Origin: Pedobacter schmidteae
GTDB lineage: Bacteria; Bacteroidota; Bacteroidia; Sphingobacteriales; Sphingobacteriaceae
DNA: 64,000 nucleotides
Direction of reading: 5' to 3'
Assembly: GCF_900564155.1 (NCBI RefSeq)
Contig: NZ_LS999839.1
Coordinates: forward strand, 4,895,097 to 4,959,096
A program made the position numbers and the translations under genes. Below, one piece after another: positions 44,601 through 52,129 of this stretch (position 1 is the stretch's first letter; every line of letters begins with the position of its first letter). The notes under the pieces were generated by a model that was not told the DNA's origin, made no database searches, and was given only the letters and a program-made list of their open reading frames with translations.

Positions 44601-45165
44601 GGGATTCTGGCAATACGGTGATGATTCCATTCCGGAAATTGGCGTAACCTATTTTGCAGGTACATTTGTACGACATCCGCTTGCCCTGGCTACAGCAAAA
44701 GCTTCGCTAAATTACATGAAGGAACAGGGACCGGGATTGCAATTGGATTTGAATAATAAAACCAAATATATTGCGGATACACTAAATGCAACCTGCAAAA
44801 GATTAAAGGTACCTATGTATATTGCTCAGTTCGGATCTTTATGGCGGGTAAAATTTAAAGAAGAATATCCATATAGCGAGTTGTTTTTTACCCTGATGAG
44901 ATATAAGGGTATCCATATCCTTGAAGGCTTTTCGTGTTTTCTAACAACAGCCCATACGCAAGCTGATATTGAACAAATTATAAAAACATTTGAGGAAAGT
45001 CTAACAGAGCTAAAAGCTGTAGAGTTTATCCCCGAATATCAGGAACAGGTAGATTTCAATACCCCACCTTTGCCCAATGCCCGTCTTGGAAAAGATATAG
45101 ATGGCAACCCAGCCTGGTTTATTGCAGATGATAAAAACCCTGGAAAGTACTTTCAAGTAAATTAG
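38614..45165 (+). CDS. Hybrid NRPS-PKS, A-PCP-KS-AT-ACP-aminotransferase
   Basis: A 2183-residue assembly-line protein. The order is: adenylation domain (about 10-500, A3 at 154, A5 NHYGPTETT at 295), PCP (LGGNS, Ser551), KS (from 608; Cys778, His914, His953 all present), malonyl-type AT (GQGS at 1130, GHSIG Ser1220, HAFHS at 1316-1320), ACP (GLDSL, Ser1544), a Gln/Asn/Ala-rich linker, and a class III PLP aminotransferase (about 1725-2120; Asp1945, Lys1973). No condensation, KR, DH or ER domain is seen. The adenylation code read against GrsA is D-L-T-K-I-G-H-I-G-K, one residue from the known Asp code DLTKVGHIGK. So aspartate would be loaded, extended with one malonyl unit, and the beta-keto group transaminated to an amine. 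It is 7 bases upstream of the second synthetase. Confidence 0.92.
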   Translation: MSYKDSIVHLFLQQVKKTPDTPAIVFENTQLSYGQLNTLSDQLANYLKSLGIKKESLVPISMRNPMDMVTGILGILKAGAAYVPVDPEFPVDRIRFMIQDTAAEIVISDTESTDFLAAAEGKKVISSQRQWEELKNSSDEPLADIEVNGTNLAYIIYTSGSTGMPKGVLIEHHCLTDYIDGLCSKLPINNCHNFAIGATLATDLGNTALYAALTTGAAIHLFSKQSFNDIEYIHNYFIRHAIDCLKIVPSHWKSLSASEKELLPEKLLIFGGEALHKTTIQSILADKTHSCQIVNHYGPTETTIGKLLHVVNPASEYPPTIPIGKPFSADTVVYLLDENHNQVAEGTTGEIYIGGSGVARGYLNRPELTAERFISNPFNDNGAPRLYRTGDLACRLTDGNISYLGRIDDQVKIRGYRIELGEIESALQKAPGVQQAVVLAKENTLGDKRLIGYVVCPEHYDKQQISAYLEKKLPAYMVPQLLMKLNELPFTLNGKVDKKALPNPDASSLLTNTYYAPDYEIESNIAGIWKALLGVERVGIEDNFFELGGNSLLAQKAVTLLKDRYDLNLPVTKLYQFPRVKELAAFLDGRKINTKAKKTNQIKHHHPDVAIIGMSGRFPGANSIDALWDVLKEGKETTRFFSDDELDKSIPDALRNNPNYVKARGIIDQAAEFDPAFFGITPKLAELMDPQQRIFLEIAWEALEKAGYAGIRHNHTIGVFAGVRHNTYYAFNVLPNVEKIENVGRFQVVTLNDKDYVATRTAYALDLKGPAVNVQSACSTSLLAVAQAVQSIRNGQCDMALAGGATINAPVNIGHLYEEGAMLSNDGHCRPFDAGAEGTVFSDGAGVVLLKRKEDAIKDGDFIYAVIKGVGISNDGGGKGSFTAPSAEGQAAAITMAIEDADVAPADISYVEAHGTATPLGDPIEIEGLNLAFGQQSKKQYCAIGSVKSNFGHLTCAAGVTGLIKTSLSLFYKQIPASINYSKPNPNIDFSNSPFAVNTELKDWETSDKRIAGISSFGVGGTNVHLILEGYENIAQEKSLPRPIQLYTWSAKNETSVNSFGTNLANVVNDLSETELPDIAYTLNTARQRFNFRKFAVASGKEELIKQLNNPVSQSPSTANIREFVFMFPGQGSQFPDMGKALYLHEPVFKAAMDECNELLQQHLHENLLAIIYPAELNTEAEERLKNTKYSQPALFMVGYALSRLWMSWGIYPSAFIGHSIGEFVAAHFAGVFNLPDALKIIATRGQLMSQLPGGSMLSVRVHIDKLLPLLPSNVSIAAINAPELIVLAGNFEAIADFSKMLEQKEIPNRLLHTSHAFHSYMMDDVVAPFKACFNDISINAPGVPVYSTVTGKMLTPEEATDAQYWANHLRSTVLFGEAASLLLEEHPEKAFLEMGPGNATTTFIRQQAAGKNRLVLTTLELPKNTESAYYAILKSIGQLWQSGFDFDWSLFYQGEKRVILNYLPTYSFNRSTYWVDPISRPEILIHSTTNSNGLPTMEVQQPNIPMRKESLIHQIKDILENTSGIEMQDVSEQASFIEIGLDSLLLTQIALTLKKNFNLPITFRQLNEEYNNLDTLADYLDKQLPKELKPKTIEQEAAGQLSNHVPLLNNNSHTPASANHTALDLIGQQLQLLAQQVALLQNGSAPATTVQHASSVHIVSQDRSAPDMTTEEMLEIKKPFGASPRIEKQSVALTTEQQKYLEELTKKYTDKTQSSKLYTQKNRGHMADPRVVSGFKPATKELVYSIVINRSKGSRFWDLDGNEYIDALNGFGSNMLGYQPDVIKKALLDQIEKGYEIGPQHELAGEVSKLICEFTDFDRSALCNTGSEAVLGAMRIARTVTGRSLIVAFTGSYHGIVDEVIVRGSKKLKSFPAAPGIMPEAVQNMLILDYGTAESMRIIKERANELAAVLVEPVQSRRPEFQPVEFLKELREVTEHSGTALIFDEVISGFRFHPGGTQAIFGIKADLGTYGKVAGAGISIGIIAGKRKFMDALDGGFWQYGDDSIPEIGVTYFAGTFVRHPLALATAKASLNYMKEQGPGLQLDLNNKTKYIADTLNATCKRLKVPMYIAQFGSLWRVKFKEEYPYSELFFTLMRYKGIHILEGFSCFLTTAHTQADIEQIIKTFEESLTELKAVEFIPEYQEQVDFNTPPLPNARLGKDIDGNPAWFIADDKNPGKYFQVN

Positions 45166-45172
45166 AATAAGC

Positions 45173-48100
45173 ATGTCCTATTATAACTTAACTCCGGTTG
45201 ACTTTAACCCTTTTGAAGAAGAGCAGGAGATAGATAAAATTGTTTTTACAAATGAACCCCAAAAAGAAATATGGTTATCCTGCGCAATAGGACAAGATGA
45301 TTCAAACCTTGCTTATAATGAATCTGTTTCCCTGGATTTAAGTGGGGTTTTTCATTATGAGCATTTTAGCAAATCTGTTCAGGAGGTGGTACAAAGACAC
45401 GAAGCCTTACGGGCTACGCTAAGTGCCAACGGAGAAATGCTTATCGTTTACAAAAACCTTCCTTTCGAAGTTGTTTTTGAAGATATTTCTGCCCAACCTG
45501 ATCAACAAAAGTTGCTAAAAACTTTTGTTGCCGAACAAATGCTATTGGTATTTGATTTGCAAAACGGCCCTTTGTTCAGATGCTTTTTACATAAATTAAA
45601 TGATACCCATTATTTTTTCACCGTAGTTAAACATCATATTATTGGTGATGGATGGTCGACCGGTGTATTTCTGGAAGATCTAAGTAAAATATATAATGCC
45701 AAAGTACGGGGTACAGATTTGCAATTAACCGATGCACCCCAAATTAGTGAGTATGCAGAGGCTATGACCAGTTTTAAGTTAAGTAACGACTATAAAACAA
45801 CGCAAGACTATTGGGTAAATATGTATAAGGACAACGTCCCTGTTTTGGATTTGCCAATTGATTTCCCCCGCCCCTCACTACGTTCTTATGCATCCAATCG
45901 GATAGACTATCATTTGTCGCTGGACCTGGTTGCCCAGATAAAAGAAATGGGATCAAAAGCAGGATGCAGTTTGGTAAATTCTTTGCTTAGTGCATTTGAA
46001 ATATTTCTTTATCTTAAAACCAACCAAAAAGATATTGTGGTAGGACTACCTGCCGCAGGCCAGGCTGCCACCGGATATTTTGGACTTATTGGTCATTGTG
46101 TTAATCTGCTCCCGCTAAGAACTACAATAAATACCGATAATACATTTGTTGAGTTTTTAAAAATTAGAAAATCAGCTTTTTTTGATGCTTATGAACATCA
46201 GCAGTTCACTTTTGGAGAACTGATTAAGCAACTGAACCTTAAACGAGATCATTCACGTATTCCATTGGTTCCGGTAGTATTTAATATCGATATGGGGATG
46301 GATAACGCTGTAGCCTTTGATCAGTTAAATTATCAGCTGATATCCAATCCCAGAAAGTTTGAAACATTTGAAATATTTCTCAATGCAACGGGCTCCAGCT
46401 CTTCATTCACACTGGAATGGTCTTATAACACGCAGTTGTTTAAAGCAGAAACCATCCATGAAATGGCCACAGAATTTGAAGATTTATTGACCTTGCTTTC
46501 AAAAAATCCAGACTTAAAGATCAGGGACATTCGTTTAAGCAATGCTTCTACCTGGATAGCACAATTAAATTCTTGGAACAATACATCTTCGGCTTATGAT
46601 AGCACCCGGTCTTTTACCACCTTACTGGATGAAAACGGTGTTAAGTTTGCAGATAAAAAAGCAGTAAGTTTTAAAAATAGGTCTTTAAGTTATAAACAAC
46701 TTGTTGAGCAATCCAATCAGCTGGCCTCCTATCTGATAAACCAAGGTATAAAAGTTGGTGATATAATAGGACTTGCAGCTAACCGCTCGATGGAAATGTT
46801 GGTTTGCTTACTTGGAATTTTGAAATCAGGAGCAGTATACGTTCCACTTGATCCCGAATATCCTCGCGAACGGATTGATTTCATGCTTTCAGATGCTGAC
46901 GCTAAAATATTACTCATATCTAAAGACTATGCTGGCCTATTCGAATCAAAAGCAACGGAAATCGTCATTGAGGACCTTGATGAAATATTGAAGGCATATC
47001 AGGGTGTCGTTCCTCAGGTAAACATCACCGGAAATGACCTGGCTTACATTTTATATACATCAGGTTCGACGGGAAAACCAAAAGGAGTAAAAATCATGCA
47101 CCGGAATTTGATGAATTTTCTTGACAGCATGCAATCAGCCCCCGGGATTACAGCACAAGACCGCTTACTGGCTATTACAACAATATCTTTTGACATTGCC
47201 GGACTTGAATTATATCTACCGCTTATTTCAGGCGCAGAGTTGATTATCTGTGACACAGAATCATTGAAAGATGGCAGACTCCTGGTTGATTTGTTACAAG
47301 AACAAGCTATCACCATGATGCAGGCCACTCCTTCTACCTGGATGATGATGATTGATGCAGGATGGAAAAACACACCTACATTGAAAGTATTATGTGGTGG
47401 TGAGGCACTTCCAAAAGAACTATCAGATCGCTTGCTTGAAAAATCAGGAGAAGTTTGGAATATGTATGGTCCTACGGAAACAACAATTTGGTCTACCATA
47501 AAAAAGATCCAAAAAGAGGATACAATATTAACTATTGGACGTCCCATTCAAAATACTCAGATTTATATTTTAAATGAGGAACACCAATTGCTGGCCCCCG
47601 GTATTGCAGGTGAAATCTGTATAGGAGGTGAAGGTGTTGCGGCCGGATACCTGAACCGCCAGGAATTGACAGAAGAGCGATTTATTAAGGACCTTTTTGG
47701 CGATGTTTCGGATGCCAGACTATATAAAACCGGAGATCTGGGGAAATTCCTGGAAAATGGGGAAATTCATTATCTCGGCCGAATAGATCAACAGGTAAAA
47801 ATACGCGGACACAGAATTGAGTTGGGAGAAATAGAAACGGCAGTAACAGGTCTGGATGAAGTAAAACAAGCAGTAGTCATAGCCAGAGAAGACAAAGCCA
47901 ACGATAAACGTATTGTTGCTTACGTAGTATTGAAAGATCCAGAGATCCGGGAGGATAATAGTCCTTCATGGAAGGAACGCTGGGATACCATATATGATAT
48001 GGCAGCACAGTCGGGAAAAGGCACCGAACAGGCAGACAAGAAAATAGATGGAATATTACTTGAACAATGGGAAAATTCGGAAGACCTGGTAAAACAAGCT

Positions 48101-50404
48101 GCAGAATGGCTACAAGTATCTGCCAAAAGAATCAGAGGGTTAAATGCAAAAGATATTCTTGAAATTGGAAGTGGAGGTGGTCAACTTTTATTTGAACTAG
48201 CCCCCTATTGCAATTCTTATGTAGCAACCGACTATGCCGAAACTGCCATTGAAGAGCTTAAAGAAAAGCTGGCTGTCACACCTGAAAAATGGAAACATGT
48301 AACAGCAACAACAAGTGCAGCAGATGATTTTAGCGGTTTGACCTCTTCTTTTGATCTGATACTGATCCATAGTGTAGCGCAGTATTTTCCCGATACCACT
48401 TACTTCTTAAAGGTAATTGCAGAATCCGTGAAAAGGTTAAATCAAGGCGGTTGTTTGTTTATTGGCGATATGCAAGGGATGAATTCGTTAACGATGTACC
48501 ATGCTATGGATCATCTTTCTCATGCAAAAACAGACACCAGTTTAGCAGAATTTAAAGAAGTAGTAAGCAACAGAGTAAGGATCGAAGATGAATTTGTGGC
48601 AGACCCGACATTCTTTTACCTTTTACCTAAATTGATACCGGAAATTACCGGCGTTGATGTACAGTTAAGACAGGGAGCATCAAGAAATGAAACGACTAAG
48701 TACCATTACGATATCTGGATTTATGTAAAATCGACGCATACTACCTCAAAGCCTGAACTCAGCCTAAACTGGAGCGACCTGGAATCCGTAGATACTTTAA
48801 AAAACTACCTACAGGATCAACCGAAAAAAATTATTTCTTTAAAAAATATTGCCAATGTCCGTACTGTAAAAGATTATGCCTTATTGAATTGGATGGCATC
48901 GGCAGATCCTGATTCGCCGCTGATGGAAATTCAAAATGAACTTCAGCATAGCGATGCTAAATTAGCTTATGACCCGGATATATTATGGGAACTTGGTCAG
49001 CAATTCGGATACCATAGTCACATCAGATGGACCAGCGACGGCACAGACGGGTATTTTGAAGTAGTCTTTATTCCCGAGAATCTGACATTCGTTTTACCGG
49101 AACCTGCATTACCTCTAAACACAAACAGTACCAATATTTATGACTTTGCGAGAACACCATTCTCTACAAATGAAGTTAGCATATCAAAATCCCTGACCGA
49201 TCATTGGGCAACAGTCCTAAAGCGTCATCTGCCAAATTATATGATCCCGGCTGATTTTGTGGCCATTAAAGCATTTCCTTTAACTCCAAATCATAAAATT
49301 GATAAAAAAGCACTACCTAAACCTCAAACCAGACTAAATAATATAGAAACAGTTCCTCAGGAACTAAATGAGTATGAAAAAATTATTTCTGACATCTGGT
49401 GCAACACGCTGGGATTAAAAGACATCCATATTCATGACGACTTTTTTGAGTTGGGGGGACATTCTTTGCTTGCTGTTAAAGTGATGGCCGCAATTGAAAA
49501 AGAGACAGGCCGGCGTTTGCCCCTGGCTACGCTTTTTGAAAATGCGACAATAGCATCCTTAGCAAAAAAAATTCAGAAAAATAGCACAGAAAAATGGGAA
49601 GCTCTGGTACCAATAAGAACAAGCGGGACAAAAGATCCTCTTTTTTTGATCCATGGTGGAGGTTTAAATGTTTTACTCTTTAAATCTGTAAGTGAATACC
49701 TCGAGAAAGACCAACCAATTTATGGTATCCAAGCTTTGGGGCTAAATCATGAAACCCAAATACCTGCCGATCTCGAAAAAATTGCAGCACGATATGTTGC
49801 TGAATTATTAAAGGTTAACCCTGATGGTCCTTATTGCATTGCGGGTTACTCATTAGGCGGTTTTATTGCTTTTGAAATGGCTAAGCAGTTAACAGCCATG
49901 GGCAAAACAATTAAACTACTCGGTATAATGGATACTTATGCCGGTAGAGATGGTAAAACCAATGTTGGCCTAGCTAAAGTGACAGATAAAATAAAAAGGC
50001 AGTTCTTTAAAATTCCATTTTTCTTCCGTTCATTCTTTAAACACCCGGTAGATGTGGTAGTTTACCAGGGAAAGGTTATGAAATATAAAATCAAAAAGAT
50101 TTTTATTGCCAATACAGCTATTGAAGAAAGTACTTTTACAGCATATGAACAGGAAATTTACAATCAATATGATTTTGCACACAATAATTATGTATTAAGT
50201 CCTGCTGATGTTAAAATTACACTTTTCAGAGCTAAAAAAAGGTTGTACTATTTGGATGACCTGGTTTATATGGGCTGGAGTAAATATGCAAGAAAAGGCA
50301 TAGATATTTATGAAGTTCAGGGAGATCATAAAACGTTCTTACTTCCTCCAAATGATAAAGCTTTTGCTATGACGTTACAAAAGGCACTAGATAGTTTACA
50401 ATAA
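45173..50404 (+). CDS. NRPS, C-A(methyltransferase)-PCP-TE
   Basis: A 1743-residue termination module. The condensation domain has HHIIGDG with His154-His155 and Asp159. The adenylation domain has A3 at 625 and A5 NMYGPTETT at 763. Its code reads D-I-L-Q-L-G-M-I-W-K, close to known glycine codes such as DILQLGLIWK. A SAM methyltransferase domain (about 930-1190, motif EIGSGGG at 997-1003) sits between A8 and A10, the usual place of N-methylating domains, so sarcosine is the predicted unit. The PCP Ser is 1431. The type I thioesterase has GYSLGG (Ser1560), Asp1587 and His1719. It probably receives the chain from the upstream protein and releases it by hydrolysis or ring closure. No epimerisation domain is present. 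Confidence 0.92.
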   Translation: MSYYNLTPVDFNPFEEEQEIDKIVFTNEPQKEIWLSCAIGQDDSNLAYNESVSLDLSGVFHYEHFSKSVQEVVQRHEALRATLSANGEMLIVYKNLPFEVVFEDISAQPDQQKLLKTFVAEQMLLVFDLQNGPLFRCFLHKLNDTHYFFTVVKHHIIGDGWSTGVFLEDLSKIYNAKVRGTDLQLTDAPQISEYAEAMTSFKLSNDYKTTQDYWVNMYKDNVPVLDLPIDFPRPSLRSYASNRIDYHLSLDLVAQIKEMGSKAGCSLVNSLLSAFEIFLYLKTNQKDIVVGLPAAGQAATGYFGLIGHCVNLLPLRTTINTDNTFVEFLKIRKSAFFDAYEHQQFTFGELIKQLNLKRDHSRIPLVPVVFNIDMGMDNAVAFDQLNYQLISNPRKFETFEIFLNATGSSSSFTLEWSYNTQLFKAETIHEMATEFEDLLTLLSKNPDLKIRDIRLSNASTWIAQLNSWNNTSSAYDSTRSFTTLLDENGVKFADKKAVSFKNRSLSYKQLVEQSNQLASYLINQGIKVGDIIGLAANRSMEMLVCLLGILKSGAVYVPLDPEYPRERIDFMLSDADAKILLISKDYAGLFESKATEIVIEDLDEILKAYQGVVPQVNITGNDLAYILYTSGSTGKPKGVKIMHRNLMNFLDSMQSAPGITAQDRLLAITTISFDIAGLELYLPLISGAELIICDTESLKDGRLLVDLLQEQAITMMQATPSTWMMMIDAGWKNTPTLKVLCGGEALPKELSDRLLEKSGEVWNMYGPTETTIWSTIKKIQKEDTILTIGRPIQNTQIYILNEEHQLLAPGIAGEICIGGEGVAAGYLNRQELTEERFIKDLFGDVSDARLYKTGDLGKFLENGEIHYLGRIDQQVKIRGHRIELGEIETAVTGLDEVKQAVVIAREDKANDKRIVAYVVLKDPEIREDNSPSWKERWDTIYDMAAQSGKGTEQADKKIDGILLEQWENSEDLVKQAAEWLQVSAKRIRGLNAKDILEIGSGGGQLLFELAPYCNSYVATDYAETAIEELKEKLAVTPEKWKHVTATTSAADDFSGLTSSFDLILIHSVAQYFPDTTYFLKVIAESVKRLNQGGCLFIGDMQGMNSLTMYHAMDHLSHAKTDTSLAEFKEVVSNRVRIEDEFVADPTFFYLLPKLIPEITGVDVQLRQGASRNETTKYHYDIWIYVKSTHTTSKPELSLNWSDLESVDTLKNYLQDQPKKIISLKNIANVRTVKDYALLNWMASADPDSPLMEIQNELQHSDAKLAYDPDILWELGQQFGYHSHIRWTSDGTDGYFEVVFIPENLTFVLPEPALPLNTNSTNIYDFARTPFSTNEVSISKSLTDHWATVLKRHLPNYMIPADFVAIKAFPLTPNHKIDKKALPKPQTRLNNIETVPQELNEYEKIISDIWCNTLGLKDIHIHDDFFELGGHSLLAVKVMAAIEKETGRRLPLATLFENATIASLAKKIQKNSTEKWEALVPIRTSGTKDPLFLIHGGGLNVLLFKSVSEYLEKDQPIYGIQALGLNHETQIPADLEKIAARYVAELLKVNPDGPYCIAGYSLGGFIAFEMAKQLTAMGKTIKLLGIMDTYAGRDGKTNVGLAKVTDKIKRQFFKIPFFFRSFFKHPVDVVVYQGKVMKYKIKKIFIANTAIEESTFTAYEQEIYNQYDFAHNNYVLSPADVKITLFRAKKRLYYLDDLVYMGWSKYARKGIDIYEVQGDHKTFLLPPNDKAFAMTLQKALDSLQ

Positions 50405-50410
50405 GTCATT

Positions 50411-51121
50411 ATGCATAAGGCCGGGAAATTGGTTAATAATGATATTGAATGGTTGGCGTACAGGAAGAATTTAATTTTAGATATTGCGCGTCCACATATA
50501 TTCAAGATTGAAGTAAATGCTTATGCCAACTTGTTAACGGATTATGAAATGGTTTTGAGTGATCAGGAACTTACCAAAGTAAAAAGATTTGTACATATAC
50601 AGGATGGTCATAGATATGCAGTAGGAAAACATGTCTTACGTAACATTCTATCAAAATTTACAGGCGTTTCGCCAGCCAAGCTTCGATTTGAAACAAGAGA
50701 AAATAAAAAACCTGTGGTTGATGGTATTGAATTTAATGTAAGTCACAGTCATAATATTATTATAGTTGCCGTGAATGCTTCAAAAATTGGCATTGACATC
50801 GAGTTGATCAACACCGATTTTGATTACGAATTGCTATTACCCGGTTGCTTTAGTAAAAATGAACAGTCGTATATCCAGAACGGGGGAGAAAGCAGGATAG
50901 TTAATTTCTATACCTTATGGACACGCAAAGAAGCTATATTAAAAGCTTCGGGCGAAGGTTTATCGGATCAGCTTGATCAAATTGACTCCCTGGCAGATTT
51001 TTCGCTTAGGGAGGGGTTAAACTATAGAATCAACAGCAGTCTGGTAGATAAACATTATATAATGAGCCTGGCTTTGGAACACACCGCTGTGATACCTTCT
51101 TATTGGCATTACAGTGATTGA
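50411..51121 (+). CDS. 4'-phosphopantetheinyl transferase (Sfp type)
   Basis: Attaches the phosphopantetheine arm from CoA to carrier proteins such as the three in the upstream synthetases. It has 236 residues. The blocks EFNVSHSHN, KIGIDIE and YTLWTRKEAILKASGEGL contain the Mg-binding acidic residues and the WTRKEA signature of the family. It starts 6 bases after the NRPS stop, so it is part of the same operon and is the likely activator of the assembly line. Confidence 0.93.
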   Translation: MHKAGKLVNNDIEWLAYRKNLILDIARPHIFKIEVNAYANLLTDYEMVLSDQELTKVKRFVHIQDGHRYAVGKHVLRNILSKFTGVSPAKLRFETRENKKPVVDGIEFNVSHSHNIIIVAVNASKIGIDIELINTDFDYELLLPGCFSKNEQSYIQNGGESRIVNFYTLWTRKEAILKASGEGLSDQLDQIDSLADFSLREGLNYRINSSLVDKHYIMSLALEHTAVIPSYWHYSD

Positions 51122-51176
51122 TAAAAAAATAGTTACTAAAAAGCCTTAAATAAATACGATTGATCATTAGAAAATA

Positions 51177-51184
51177 TAGATTTG
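51177..51184 (+). promoter_or_regulatory. Candidate -7 box before the JmjC-like gene
   Basis: TAGATTTG matches TAnnTTTG in the 152-base gap after the transferase gene, so the JmjC-like gene may have its own promoter. Confidence 0.4.
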
Positions 51185-51273
51185 ATAAAGTAATTTTAGT
51201 TATTAAATTACATCAGACTAAAGTATTTTAACCTGACAAGCATTTTCATATCAAACAGCTAAACTTTAAAGAA

Positions 51274-52128
51274 ATGACAACAATAGAAAGAAGAAGTAAT
51301 ATTTCTTACGAAGAGTTTATTGAAAAATATCAAAATAAAGGAATTCCTGTAATACTGGAAAATGCAACAAAAGTATGGAAAGACAATTTAATGTTTACTC
51401 CAGCCTTTTTTAAGGAAAAATTTGGAAACCGGCGTGCAAATTTCTCCAATAAAGAATATACAATCAGTGAGTTGTTAGATTTGACTGCCGCAAGCACAAA
51501 AGAAAGACCAGCACCCTACCCTATTAAGTTTAATATATTAACCCAGTTGCCAGAATTGTTGGAGTTAATGGATCCGTTGCACTTTAACCTGATCCGACCG
51601 AATTGGCTAAAAAGCAAAATGCTAAAGGGTAAACTGGGCGACTCAATGGATTTGCATATTGGAGGGGTTGGAAATAGTTATGAGATGCATAAAGACGCTT
51701 ATGATGTACATGCGTGGTTGATTCAATTGTATGGAGAAAAAGAAGTGATTGTATTTCCAAGAGATCAGGAATCTCTGTTGTATCCAAAAACAGGTGGGGT
51801 ACTCGAATCCAGATCACCAATTAACATTATGAATCCGGATTATGAAAAATACCCAAAATTTAAAGATGCTACTCCAATACGGGCCATATTGAAAGCTGGT
51901 GAAGTGATGTACATCCCAAGTGGAATATGGCATACTACAATTGCCCATGGCCAGAACATATCAACAATAGTAGATCAGGTAAACAATTCAAACTACAAAG
52001 CCTGGAGAAGAGACGTATACGTGTATAAGAAATATCACAACAAATATAGGGCAGTTGTAGATTATATAGCTGCAACAATAATAGGCAATGTCTGCAGGGT
52101 AAACCAGCTTTTTGGAAAGAAATTCTAA
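51274..52128 (+). CDS. JmjC/cupin-8 Fe(II)/2-oxoglutarate hydroxylase-like protein
   Basis: A 284-residue protein. It begins with the cupin-8 type block RSNISYEEFIEKYQNKGIPV. The double-stranded beta-helix carries a facial triad fit: His139 and Asp141 in EMHKDAYD, and His220 in IPSGIWH. These are the residues that bind iron in JmjC and FIH-type hydroxylases, several of which hydroxylate Asp or Asn beta carbons. Its place after the transferase suggests tailoring of the Asp unit, but this is inference. It ends 1 base before the stop of the convergent GT2 gene. Confidence 0.82.
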   Translation: MTTIERRSNISYEEFIEKYQNKGIPVILENATKVWKDNLMFTPAFFKEKFGNRRANFSNKEYTISELLDLTAASTKERPAPYPIKFNILTQLPELLELMDPLHFNLIRPNWLKSKMLKGKLGDSMDLHIGGVGNSYEMHKDAYDVHAWLIQLYGEKEVIVFPRDQESLLYPKTGGVLESRSPINIMNPDYEKYPKFKDATPIRAILKAGEVMYIPSGIWHTTIAHGQNISTIVDQVNNSNYKAWRRDVYVYKKYHNKYRAVVDYIAATIIGNVCRVNQLFGKKF

Positions 52129-52129
52129 C

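Noticed and set aside
47044..47547. 167-codon open frame antisense to the second adenylation domain
   Set aside because: Shadow frame opposite conserved A-domain motifs.
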